Source: Euonymus europaeus (taxonomy: Eukaryota > Streptophyta > Magnoliopsida > Celastrales > Celastraceae). Taken from it: a stretch of DNA of 64,000 bases. The position numbers were made by a program, and so were the translations under genes. Positions 36,661 to 49,180 of the stretch are shown here, piece after piece. Within the stretch, counting starts at the first letter, position 1. Every line of letters begins with the position of its first letter. The stretch spans positions 7,192,001 to 7,256,000 of the forward strand of contig OY756970.1 in assembly GCA_963580455.1 (NCBI GenBank). The letters are read 5' to 3'. Under the pieces are notes generated by a model. The model was given only the letters and a program-made list of their open reading frames with translations, did not search any database and was not told where the DNA came from.

Positions 36661-39540
36661 GAGAGTTGAGCAATTCCGGACCATCAAAGTTGCTCGGTGT
36701 ACACTTTCTATTGTTCTTCTAAGTCAAATTTTACGAGTATATGTTTCCGAGATTATTTCAATGCCAAAACCCCAACTTTCTATGACAAATGGACAAAACC
36801 ATTTAAATCTCCTCCATAGAGCGAGTTGAGCAACTTCAGACTCTCAAAGTTGCTCGGTGTACACTTTTTATTGTTCTTCTATGTCAAATTTCATGAGTAA
36901 GGGCTTCCTAGATTATTTCGATGCCAAAACCCCAACTTTCTATGACAAATGGACAAAACCGTTTAAAGCTCCTCCAGAGAGTGAGTTGAGCAACTTCGGA
37001 CTATCAAAGTTGCTCGGTGTACACTTTTTATTGTTCCTCTACGTCAAATTTTACGAGTATAAGCTTCCTAGATTATTTCGATGCGAAAACCCCAACTTTC
37101 TATGACAAATGGACAAAACCATTTAAAGCTCCTCCATAGAGTGAGTTGAGCAACTTCGGACTATCAAAGTTGCCCCGTGTACACTTTTTATTGTTCTTCT
37201 TTGTCAAATTTTACGACTATAAGCTTCCTAGATTATTTCGATGACAAAACCCCAACTTTCTCTGACAAATGGAAAAAACCGTTTAAAGCTCCTCCATAGA
37301 GTGAGTTGAGCAACTTCGGACTATCAAAGTTGCTCGGTGTACACTCTTTATTGTTCTTCTATGTCAAATTTTATGAGTATAAGCTTCCTAAATTATTTCG
37401 ATGCGAAAAGACCAACCTTATAAGACAAATGGACAAAACCGTTTAAAGCTCCTCCATAGAGTGAGTTGAGCAACTTCGGACTATCAAAGTTGCTCGGTGT
37501 ACACTTTTTATTGTTCTTCTATGTCAAATTTCATGAGTATAGGCTTCCTAGATTATTTCGATGCCAAACCCCAACTTTCTATGACAAATGGACAAAACCG
37601 TTTAAAGCTCCTCCATAGAGTGAGTTGAGCAACTTCGGACTATCAAAGTTGCTCGGTGTACACTTTTTATTGTTCTTCTATGTCAAATTTCATGAGTATA
37701 GGCTTCCTAGATTATTTCGATGCCAAAACCCCAACTTTCTATGACAAATGGACAAAACCGTTTAAAGCTCCTCCATAGAGTGAGTTGAGTAACTTCGGAC
37801 TATCAAAATTGCTCGGTGTACACTTTTTATTGTTCTTCTATGTCAAATTGTACGAGTATAAGCTTCCTAGATTATTTCAATGCCAAAACCTCAACTTTCT
37901 ATGACAAATGGACGAAACCGTTTAAAGCTCCTCCGTAGAGTGTGTTGAGCAACTTCGGACTATCAAAGTTGCTCGGTGTACAGTCTTTATTGTTCTTCTA
38001 TGTCAAATTTTATGAGTATAAGCTTCCTAGATTATTTCGATTGCAAAACCCCAACTTTCTTATGACAAATGGACAAAACCATAAAAGGCTACTTCATAGT
38101 GAGAGTTGAGCAATTCCGGACCATCAAAGTTGCTCGGTGTACACTTTCTATTGTTCTTCTAAGTCAAATTTTACGAGTATATGTTTCCGAGATTATTTCA
38201 ATGCCAAAACCCCAACTTTCTATGACAAATGGACAAAACCATTTAAATCTCCTCCATAGAGCGAGTTGAGCAACTTCAGACTCTCAAAGTTGCTCGGTGT
38301 ACACTTTTTATTGTTCTTCTATGTCAAATTTCATGAGTAAGGGCTTCCTAGATTATTTCGATGCCAAAACCCCAACTTTCTATGACAAATGGACAAAACC
38401 GTTTAAAGCTCCTCCAGAGAGTGAGTTGAGCAACTTCGGACTATCAAAGTTGCTCGGTGTACACTTTTTATTGTTCCTCTACGTCAAATTTTACGAGTAT
38501 AAGCTTCCTAGATTATTTCGATGCGAAAACCCCAACTTTCTATGACAAATGGACAAAACCATTTAAAGCTCCTCCATAGAGTGAGTTGAGCAACTTCGGA
38601 CTATCAAAGTTGCCCCGTGTACACTTTTTATTGTTCTTCTTTGTCAAATTTTACGACTATAAGCTTCCTAGATTATTTCGATGACAAAACCCCAACTTTC
38701 TCTGACAAATGGAAAAAACCGTTTAAAGCTCCTCCATAGAGTGAGTTGAGCAACTTCGGACTATCAAAGTTGCTCGGTGTACACTCTTTATTGTTCTTCT
38801 ATGTCAAATTTTATGAGTATAAGCTTCCTAAATTATTTCGATGCGAAAAGACCAACCTTATAAGACAAATGGACAAAACCGTTTAAAGCTCCTCCATAGA
38901 GTGAGTTGAGCAACTTCGGACTATCAAAGTTGCTCGGTGTACACTTTTTATTGTTCTTCTATGTCAAATTTCATGAGTATAGGCTTCCTAGATTATTTCG
39001 ATGCCAAACCCCAACTTTCTATGACAAATGGACAAAACCGTTTAAAGCTCCTCCATAGAGTGAGTTGAGCAACTTCGGACTATCAAAGTTGCTCGGTGTA
39101 CACTTTTTATTGTTCTTCTATGTCAAATTTCATGAGTATAGGCTTCCTAGATTATTTCGATGCCAAAACCCCAACTTTCTATGACAAATGGACAAAACCG
39201 TTTAAAGCTCCTCCATAGAGTGAGTTGAGTAACTTCGGACTATCAAAATTGCTCGGTGTACACTTTTTATTGTTCTTCTATGTCAAATTGTACGAGTATA
39301 AGCTTCCTAGATTATTTCAATGCCAAAACCTCAACTTTCTATGACAAATGGACGAAACCGTTTAAAGCTCCTCCGTAGAGTGTGTTGAGCAACTTCGGAC
39401 TATCAAAGTTGCTCGGTGTACAGTCTTTATTGTTCTTCTATGTCAAATTTTATGAGTATAAGCTTCCTAGATTATTTCGATTGCAAAACCCCAACTTTCT
39501 TATGACAAATGGACAAAACCATAAAAGGCTACTTCATAGT
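36661..39540. repeat. Two apparently identical adjacent 1440-bp HOR copies
   Basis: Comparing 36661-38100 with 38101-39540 line by line, I find no difference. Both carry private markers GAGTAAGGGC (near 36897 and 38337) and CTAAATTATTTCG (near 37389 and 38829). The next copy (39541-40980) differs by only two bases that I can see, both at those markers. This points to very recent duplication. Confidence 0.85.
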
Positions 39541-41174
39541 GAGAGTTGAGCAATTCCGGACCATCAAAGTTGCTCGGTGTACACTTTCTATTGTTCTTCT
39601 AAGTCAAATTTTACGAGTATATGTTTCCGAGATTATTTCAATGCCAAAACCCCAACTTTCTATGACAAATGGACAAAACCATTTAAATCTCCTCCATAGA
39701 GCGAGTTGAGCAACTTCAGACTCTCAAAGTTGCTCGGTGTACACTTTTTATTGTTCTTCTATGTCAAATTTCATGAGTATGGGCTTCCTAGATTATTTCG
39801 ATGCCAAAACCCCAACTTTCTATGACAAATGGACAAAACCGTTTAAAGCTCCTCCAGAGAGTGAGTTGAGCAACTTCGGACTATCAAAGTTGCTCGGTGT
39901 ACACTTTTTATTGTTCCTCTACGTCAAATTTTACGAGTATAAGCTTCCTAGATTATTTCGATGCGAAAACCCCAACTTTCTATGACAAATGGACAAAACC
40001 ATTTAAAGCTCCTCCATAGAGTGAGTTGAGCAACTTCGGACTATCAAAGTTGCCCCGTGTACACTTTTTATTGTTCTTCTTTGTCAAATTTTACGACTAT
40101 AAGCTTCCTAGATTATTTCGATGACAAAACCCCAACTTTCTCTGACAAATGGAAAAAACCGTTTAAAGCTCCTCCATAGAGTGAGTTGAGCAACTTCGGA
40201 CTATCAAAGTTGCTCGGTGTACACTCTTTATTGTTCTTCTATGTCAAATTTTATGAGTATAAGCTTCCTAGATTATTTCGATGCGAAAAGACCAACCTTA
40301 TAAGACAAATGGACAAAACCGTTTAAAGCTCCTCCATAGAGTGAGTTGAGCAACTTCGGACTATCAAAGTTGCTCGGTGTACACTTTTTATTGTTCTTCT
40401 ATGTCAAATTTCATGAGTATAGGCTTCCTAGATTATTTCGATGCCAAACCCCAACTTTCTATGACAAATGGACAAAACCGTTTAAAGCTCCTCCATAGAG
40501 TGAGTTGAGCAACTTCGGACTATCAAAGTTGCTCGGTGTACACTTTTTATTGTTCTTCTATGTCAAATTTCATGAGTATAGGCTTCCTAGATTATTTCGA
40601 TGCCAAAACCCCAACTTTCTATGACAAATGGACAAAACCGTTTAAAGCTCCTCCATAGAGTGAGTTGAGTAACTTCGGACTATCAAAATTGCTCGGTGTA
40701 CACTTTTTATTGTTCTTCTATGTCAAATTGTACGAGTATAAGCTTCCTAGATTATTTCAATGCCAAAACCTCAACTTTCTATGACAAATGGACGAAACCG
40801 TTTAAAGCTCCTCCGTAGAGTGTGTTGAGCAACTTCGGACTATCAAAGTTGCTCGGTGTACAGTCTTTATTGTTCTTCTATGTCAAATTTTATGAGTATA
40901 AGCTTCCTAGATTATTTCGATTGCAAAACCCCAACTTTCTTATGACAAATGGACAAAACCATAAAAGGCTACTTCATAGTGAGAGTTGAGCAATTCCGGA
41001 CCATCAAAGTTGCTCGGTGTACACTTTCTATTGTTCTTCTAAGTCAAATTTTACGAGTATATGTTTCCGAGATTATTTCAATGCCAAAACCCCAACTTTC
41101 TATGACAAATGGACAAAACCATTTAAATCTCCTCCATAGAGCGAGTTGAGCAACTTCAGACTCTCAAAGTTGCT

Positions 41175-41182
41175 CGGCTTTT
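41175..41182. other. 6-bp deletion in an E monomer of the sixth 9-mer copy
   Basis: CTCGGTGTACACTTTTTATTG reads CTCGGCTTTTTATTG. This removes the GTGTACAC palindrome and shortens the HOR copy to 1434 bp, so the next F/G mark falls at 42383 rather than 42389. Confidence 0.85.
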
Positions 41183-42414
41183 TATTGTTCTTCTATGTCA
41201 AATTTCATGAGTATGGGCTTCCTAGATTATTTCGATGCCAAAACCCCAACTTTCTATGACAAATGGACAAAACCGTTTAAAGCTCCTCCAGAGAGTGAGT
41301 TGAGCAACTTCGGACTATCAAAGTTGCTCGGTGTACACTTTTTATTGTTCCTCTACGTCAAATTTTACGAGTATAAGCTTCCTAGATTATTTCGATGCGA
41401 AAACCCCAACTTTCTATGACAAATGGACAAAACCATTTAAAGCTCCTCCATAGAGTGAGTTGAGCAACTTCGGACTATCAAAGTTGCCCCGTGTACACTT
41501 TTTATTGTTCTTCTTTGTCAAATTTTACGACTATAAGCTTCCTAGATTATTTCGATGACAAAACCCCAACTTTCTCTGACAAATGGAAAAAACCGTTTAA
41601 AGCTCCTCCATAGAGTGAGTTGAGCAACTTCGGACTATCAAAGTTGCTCGGTGTACACTCTTTATTGTTCTTCTATGTCAAATTTTATGAGTATAAGCTT
41701 CCTAGATTATTTCGATGCGAAAAGACCAACCTTATAAGACAAATGGACAAAACCGTTTAAAGCTCCTCCATAGAGTGAGTTGAGCAACTTCGGACTATCA
41801 AAGTTGCTCGGTGTACACTTTTTATTGTTCTTCTATGTCAAATTTCATGAGTATAGGCTTCCTAGATTATTTCGATGCCAAACCCCAACTTTCTATGACA
41901 AATGGACAAAACCGTTTAAAGCTCCTCCATAGAGTGAGTTGAGCAACTTCGGACTATCAAAGTTGCTCGGTGTACACTTTTTATTGTTCTTCTATGTCAA
42001 ATTTCATGAGTACAGGCTTCCTAGATTATTTCGATGCCAAAACCCCAACTTTCTATGACAAATGGACAAAACCGTTTAAAGCTCCTCCATAGAGTGAGTT
42101 GAGTAACTTCGGACTATCAAAATTGCTCGGTGTACACTTTTTATTGTTCTTCTATGTCAAATTGTACGAGTATAAGCTTCCTAGATTATTTCAATGCCAA
42201 AACCTCAACTTTCTATGACAAATGGACGAAACCGTTTAAAGCTCCTCCGTAGAGTGTGTTGAGCAACTTCGGACTATCAAAGTTGCTCGGTGTACAGTCT
42301 TTATTGTTCTTCTATGTCAAATTTTATGAGTATAAGCTTCCTAGATTATTTCGATTGCAAAACCCCAACTTTCTTATGACAAATGGACAAAACCATAAAA
42401 GGCTACTTCATAGT

Positions 42415-45400
42415 GAGAGTTGAGCAATTCCGGACCATCAAAGTTGCTCGGTGTACACTTTCTATTGTTCTTCTAAGTCAAATTTTACGAGTAAATGTTT
42501 CCGAGATTATTTCAATGCCAAAACCCCAACTTTCTATGACAAATGGACAAAACCATTTAAATCTCCTCCATAGAGCGAGTTGAGCAACTTCAGACTCTCA
42601 AAGTTGCTCGGTGTACACTTTTTATTGTTCTTCTATGTCAAATTTCATGAGTATGGGCTTCCTAGATTATTTCGATGCCAAAACCCCAACTTTCTATGAC
42701 AAATGGACAAAACCGTTTAAAGCTCCTCTAGAGAGTGAGTTGAGCAACTTCGGACTATCAAAGTTGCTCGGTGTACACTTTTTTGTTTCTTCTATATCAA
42801 ATTTTACGAGTATAAGCTTCCTAGAGTATTTCGATGCCAAAACCCCAACTTTCCGATGACAAATCGACAAAACTGTTTATAGCTCCTCCATAGAGTGAGT
42901 TGAGCAACTTCGGACTATCAAAGTTGCTCGGTGTACACATTTTATTGTTCCTCTATGTCAAATTTTATGAGTATAAGCTTCCTAGATTATTTCAATGCCA
43001 AAACCCCAACTTTCCTTTGACAAATGGACAAAACCGTTTATAGCTCCTCCATAGAGTGAGTTGAGGAACTTTAGACTGTCAAAGTTGCTCGGTGTACACT
43101 TTTTATTGTTCTTCTATGTCAAATTTCATGAGTATGGGCTTCCTAGATTATTTCGATGCCAAAACCCCAACTTTCTATGACAAATGGACAAAATCGTTTA
43201 AAGCTCCTCTAGAGAGTGAGTTGAGCAACTTCGGACTATCAAAGTTGCTTGGTGTACACTTTTTTGTTTCTTCTATGTCAAATTTTACGAGTATAAGCTT
43301 CCTAGATTATTTCGATGCGAAAACCCCAACTTTCTATGGCAAATGGACAAAACCATTTAAAGCTCCTCCATGGATTGAGTTGAGCAACTTCGGACTATCA
43401 AAGTTGCCCCGTGTACACTTTTTATTGTTCTTCTTTGTCAAATTTTACGACTATAAGCTTCCTAGATTATTTCGATGACAAAACCCCAACTTTCTCTGAC
43501 AAATGGACAAAACCGTTTAAAGATCCTCCATAGAGTGAGTTGAGCAACTTCGGACTATGAAAGTTGCTCGGTGTACACTCTTTATTGTTCTTCTATGTCA
43601 AATTTTATGAGTATAAGCTTCCTAGATTATTTCGATGCGAAAAGACCAACCTTATAAGACAAATGGACAAAACCGTTTAAAGCTCCTCCATAGAGTGAGT
43701 TGAGCAACTTCGGACTATCAAAGTTGCTCGGTGTACACTTTTTATTGTTCTTCTATGTCAAATTTCATGAGTATAGGCTTCCTAGATTATTTCGATGCCA
43801 AAACCCCAACTTTCTATGACAAATAGACAAAACCGTTTAAAGCTCCTCCATAGAGTGAGTTGAGCAACTTCGGACTATCAAAGTTGCTCGGTGTACACTT
43901 TTTATTGTTCTTCTATGTCAAATTTCATGAGTATAGGCTTCCTAGATTATTTCGATGCCAAAACCCCAACTTTCTATGACAAATGGACAAAACCGTTTAA
44001 AGCTCCTCCATAGAGTGAGTTGACCAACTTCGGACTATCAAAGTTGCTCGGTGTACACTTTTTATTGTTCTTCTATGTCAAATTTCATGAGTATAGGCTT
44101 CCTAGATTATTTCGATGCCAAAACCCCAACTTTCTATGACAAATGGACAAAACCGTTTAAAGCTCCTCCATAGAGTGAGTTGAGTAACTTCGGACTATCA
44201 AAATTGCTCGGTGTACACTTTTTATTGTTCTTCTATGTCAAATTGTACGAGTATAAGCTTCCTAGATTATTTCGATGCCAAAACCTCAACTTTCTATGAC
44301 AAATGGACGAAACCGTTTAAAGCTCCTCCATAGAGTGTGTTGAGCAACTTCGGACTATCAAAGTTGCTCGGTGTACAGTCTTTATTGTTCTTCTATGTCA
44401 AATTTTACGAGTATAAGCTTCCTAGATTATTTCGATTGCAAAACCCCAACTTTCTTATGACAAATGGACAAAACCATAAAAGGCTACTTCATAGTGAGAG
44501 TTGAGCAATTCCGGACCATCAAAGTTGCTCGGTGTACACTTTCTATTGTTCTTCTAAGTCAAATTTTACGAGTATATGTTTCCTAGATTATTTCGATGCC
44601 AAAACCCCAACTTTCTATGACAAATGGACAAAACCATTTAAAGCTCCTCCATAGAGTGAGTTGAGCAACTTCAGACTGTCAAAGTTGCTCGGTGTACACT
44701 TTTTATTGTTCTTCTATGTCAAATTTCATGAGTATGGGCTTCCTAGATTATTTCGATGCCAAAACCCCAACTTTCTATGACAAATGGACAAAACCGTTTA
44801 AAGCTCCTCCACAGAGTGAGTTGAGCAACTTCGGACTATCAAAGTTGCTCGGTGTACACTTTTTATTGTTCCTCTACGTCAAATTTTACGAGTATAAGCT
44901 TCCTAGATTATTTCGATGCGAAAACCCCAACTTTCTATGACAAATGGACAAAACCATTTAAAGCTCCTCCATAGAGTGAGTTGAGCAACTTCGGACTATC
45001 AAAGTTGCCCCGTGTACACTTTTTATTGTTCTTCTTTGTCAAATTTTACGACTATAAGCTTCCTAGATTATTTCGATCACAAAACCCCAACTTTCTCTGA
45101 CAAATGGACAAAACCGTTTAAAGCTCCTCCATAGAGTGAGTTGAGCAACTTCGGACTATCAAAGTTGCTCGGTGTACACTCTTTATTGTTCTTCTATGTC
45201 AAATTTTATGAGTATAAGCTTCCTAGATTATTTCGATGCGAAAAGACCAACCTTATAAGACAAATGGACAAAACCGTTTAAAGCTCCTCCATAGAGTGAG
45301 TTGAGCAACTTCGGACTATCAAAGTTGCTCGGTGTACACTTTTTATTGTTCTTCTATGTCAAATTTCATGAGTATAGGCTTCCTAGATTATTTCGATGCC

Positions 45401-45550
45401 AAAACCCCAACTTTCTATGACAAATGGACAAAACCGTTTAAAGCTCCTCCATAGAGTGAGTTGAGCAAATTCGGACTATCAAAGTTGCTCGGTGTACACT
45501 TTTTATTGTTCTTCTATGTCAAATTTCGTGAGTATAGGCTTCCTAGATTA
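42415..45550. repeat. Segment related to 25.1-27.5 kb, 17.3 kb away
   Basis: From ~42600 the order is E, H, J, E, H with TATGGCAAATGG and CCATGGATTGAG, B, C with GACTATGAAAG, D, D, D (with TTGACCAAC), D3, F, G. Corresponding monomers are offset by 17306 bp from 25305 and 25786. After the extra TTGACCAAC monomer (near 44022) the offset becomes about 17470. So a multi-kilobase unit occurs on both sides of the 9-mer block, differing by one monomer. Confidence 0.75.
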
Positions 45551-48300
45551 TTTCGATGCCAAAACCCCAACTTTCTATGACAAATGGACAAAGCCGTTTA
45601 AAGCTCCTCCATAGAGTGAGTTTGGTAACTTCGGACTATCAAAATTGCTCGGTGTACACTTTTTATTGTTCTTCTATGTCAAATTGTACGAGTATAAGCT
45701 TCATAGATTATTTCGATGCCAAAACCTCAACTTTCTATGACAAATGGACGAAACCGTTTAATGCTCCTCCATAGAGTGTGTTGAGCAACTTCGGACTATC
45801 AAAGTTGCTCGGTGTACAGTCTTTATTGTTCTTCTATGTCAAATTTTACGAGTATAAGCTTCCTAGATTATTTCGATTGCAAAACCCCAACTTTCTTATG
45901 ACAAATGGACAAAACCATAAAAGGCTACTTCATAGTGAGAGTTGAGCAATTCCGGACCATCAAAGTTGCTCGGTGTACACTTTCTATTGTTCTTCTAAGT
46001 CAAATTTTACGAGTATATGTTTCCTAGATTATTTCGATGCCAAAACCCCAACTTTCTATGACAAATGGACAAAACCATTTAAAGCTCCTCCATAGAGTGA
46101 GTTGAGCAACTTCAGACTGTCAAAGTTGCTCGGTGTACACTTTTTATTGTTCTTCTATGTCAAATTTCATGAGTATGGGCTTCCTAGATTATTTCGATGC
46201 CAAAACCCCAACTTTCTATGACAAATGGACAAAACCGTTTAAAGCTCCTCTAGAGAGTGAGTTGAGCAACTTCGGACTATCAAAGTTGCTCGGTGTACAC
46301 TTTTTTGTTTCTTCTATGTCAAATTTTACGAGTATAAGCTTCCTAGAGTATTTCGATGCCAAAACCCCAACTTTCCGATGACAAATGGACAAAACCGTTT
46401 ATAGCTCATCCATAGAGTGAGTTGAGCAACTTCGGACTATCAAAGTTGTTCGGTGTACACATTTTGTTGTTCTTCTATGTCAAATTTTATGAGTATAAGC
46501 TTCCTAGATTATTTCAATGCCAAAACCCCAACTTTCCTTTGACAAATGGACAAAACCGTTTATAGCTCCTCCATAGAGTGAGTTGAGCAACTTCGGACTA
46601 TCAAAGTTGCTCGGTGTACACTCTTTATTATTCTTCTATGTCAAATTTTACAAGTATAAGCTTGCTAGATTATTTCGACGCGAAAACACCAACATTATAA
46701 GACAAATGGACAAAAACGTTAAAAGATTCTCCATAGAGATAGTTGAGGGACTTCGAATCATCAAAGTTTCTCGGTGTACACTTTTTATTGTTCTTCTATG
46801 TCAAATTTTACGAGTATAAGCTTCCTAGATTATTTCGATGCCAAAACCCCAACTTTCCTATGACAAATGGACAAAACCGTTTAAAGCTGCTCGATAGAGT
46901 GAGTTGAGCAACTTCGTACTGTCAAAGTTGCTCGGTGTACACTTTTTATTGTTCTTCTATGTCAAATTTCATGAGTATGGGCTTCCTAGATTATTTCGAT
47001 GCCAAAACCCCAACTTTCTATGACAAATGGACCAAACCGTTTAAAGCTCCTCCATAGAGTGAGTTGAGCAACTTCGGACTATCAAAGTTGCTCGGTGTAC
47101 ACTTTTTATTGTTCTTCTACGTCAAATTTTACGAGTATAAGCTTCCTAGATTATTTCGATGCGAAAACCCCAACTTTCTGTGACAAATGGACAAAACCAT
47201 TTAAAGCTCCTCCATAGAGTGAGTTGAGCAACTTCGGACTATCAAAGTTGCCCCGTGTACACTTTTTATTGTTCTTCTTTGTCAAATTTTACGACTATAA
47301 GCTTCCTAGATTATTTCGATGACAAAACCCCAACTTTCTCTGACAAATGGACAAAACCGTTTAAAGCTCCTCCATAGAGTGAGTTGAGCAACTTCGGACT
47401 ATGAAAGTTGCTCGGTGTACACTCTTTATTGTTCTTCTATGTCAAATTTTATGAGTATAAGCTTCCTAGATTATTTCGATGCGAAAAAACCAACCTTATA
47501 AGACAAATGGACAAAACCGTTTAAAGCTCCTCCATAGAGTGAGTTGAGCAACTTCGGACTATCAAAGTTGCTCGGTGTACACTTTTTATTGTTCTTCTAT
47601 GTCAAATTTCATGAGTATAGGCTTCCTAGATTATTTCGATGCCAAAACCCCAACTTTCTATGACAAATGGACAAAACCGTTTAAAGCTCATCCATAGAGT
47701 GAGTTGAGCAACTTCGGACTATCAAAGTTGCTCGGTGTACACTTTTTATTGTTCTTCTATGTCAAATTTCATGAGTATAGGCTTCCTAGATTATTTCGAT
47801 GCCAAAACCCCAACTTTCTATGACAAATGGACAAAACCGTTTAAAGCTCCTCCATAGAGTGAGTTGAGTAACTTCGGACTATCAAAATTGCTCGGTGTAC
47901 ACTTTTTATTGTTCTTCTATGTCAAATTGTACGAGTATAAGCTTCCTAGATTATTTCGATGCCAAAACCTCAACTTTCTATGACAAATGGACGAAACCGT
48001 TTAAAGCTCCTCCATAGAATGTGTTGAGCAACTTCGGACAATCAAAGTTGCTCGGTGTACAGTCTTTATTGTTCTTCTATGTCAAATTTTACGAGTATAA
48101 GCTTCCTAGATTATTTCGATTGCAAAACCCCAACATTCTTATGACAAATGGACAAAACCATAAAAGGCTACTTCATAGTGAGAGTTGAGCAATTCCGGAC
48201 CATCAAAGTTGCTCGGTGTACACTTTCTATTGTTCTTCTAAGTCAAATTTTACGAGTATATGTTTCCTAGATTATTTCGATGCCAAAACCCCAACTTTCT
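45551..48300. repeat. D3-F-G-E-H-J-K-E-A-B-C-D-D-D3-F cassette
   Basis: The order matches that seen around 19.3-21.5 kb and 22.6-25.2 kb, including the K monomer at 46598. Private changes include TTGGTAACTTCGG near 45624, CATTTTGTTG near 46462, GATAGAGTGAG near 46891 and ATGCGAAAAAACC near 47480. This is an older cassette separated from its relatives by about 22 kb. Confidence 0.7.
46598..46757 (+). repeat. Divergent monomer class K, copy 4
   Basis: It carries the K marker set with AAGCTTGC, as in copy 3. The junction reads CATCAAAGTTTCTCGG. It lies 22.75 kb after copy 3 and is the only K outside the 16-24 kb region. Its neighbours (E, H, J before; an E/A/B/C run after) match those of copies 2 and 3, so a multi-monomer cassette moved together. 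Confidence 0.85.
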
Positions 48301-49180
48301 ATGACAAATGAACAAAACCATTTAAAGCTCGTCCATAGATTGAGTTGAGCAACTTCAGACTGTCAAAGTTGCTCGGTGTACACTTTTTATTGTTCTTCTA
48401 TGTCAAATTTCATGAGTATGGGCTTCCTAGATTATTTCGATGCCAAAACCCCAACTTTCTATGACAAATGGACAAAACCGTTTAAAGCTCCTCCAGAGAG
48501 TGAGTTGAGCAACTTCGGACTATTAAAGTTGCTCGGTGTACACTTTTTATTGTTCTTCTATGTCAAATTTCATGAGTATAGGCTTCCTAGATTATTTCGA
48601 TGCCAAAACCCCAACTTTCTATGACAAATGGACAAAACCGTTTAAAGCTCCTCCATAGAGTGAGTTGAGTAACTTCGGACTATCAAAATTGCTCGGTGTA
48701 CACTTTTTATTGTTCTTCTATGTCAAATTGTACGAGTATAAGCTTCCTAGATTATTTCGATGCCAAAACCTCAACTTTCTATGACAAATGGACGAAACCG
48801 TTTAAAGCTCCTCCATAGAGTGTGTTGAGCAACTTCGGACTATCAAAGTTGCTCGGTGTACAGTCTTTATTGTTCTTCTATGTCAAATTTTACGAGTATA
48901 AGCTTCCTAGATAGTTTCGATTGCAAAACCCCAACTTTCTTATGACAAATGGACAAAACCATAAAAGGCTACTTCATAGTGAGAGTTGAGCAATTCCAGA
49001 CCATCAAAGTTGCTCGGTGTACACTTTCTATTGTTCTTCTAAGTCAAATTTTACGAGTATATGTTTCCGAGATTATTTCGATGCCAAAACCCCAACTTTC
49101 TATGACAAATGGACAAAACCATTTAAAGCTCCTCCATAGATTGAGTTGAGCAACTTCAGACTGTCAAAGTTGCTCGGTGT
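48301..49180. repeat. Short 5-mer units (F-G-E-D-D3), 800 bp
   Basis: F/G marks at 48149, 48949 and 49749 are exactly 800 bp apart. Each unit has F, G, E (ending CCAGAGAG), D and D3. It is the 9-mer with the A-B-C-D part missing, so an internal deletion of four monomers explains it. The marker CATAGATTGAG near 48340 and 49140 links the copies. Confidence 0.78.

Larger units (their letters stand above)
33781..42414. repeat. 1440-bp 9-mer HOR, six tandem copies
   Basis: Copies start at the GAGAGTTGAGCAATTCC mark: 33781, 35221, 36661, 38101, 39541 and 40981 (the last is 1434 bp). The order is G, E, A-type with TTCCTCTACG, B with GGAAAAAACC, C, D with a one-base loss (GCCAAACCCC), D, D3, F. The extra base of F and the missing base of D cancel, giving exactly 1440. 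Copies 3-6 share ATTTCAATGCC, TTAAATCTCC and CCGTAGAG. This is the most regular HOR in the window. A partial seventh copy continues to about 42728. Confidence 0.93.
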
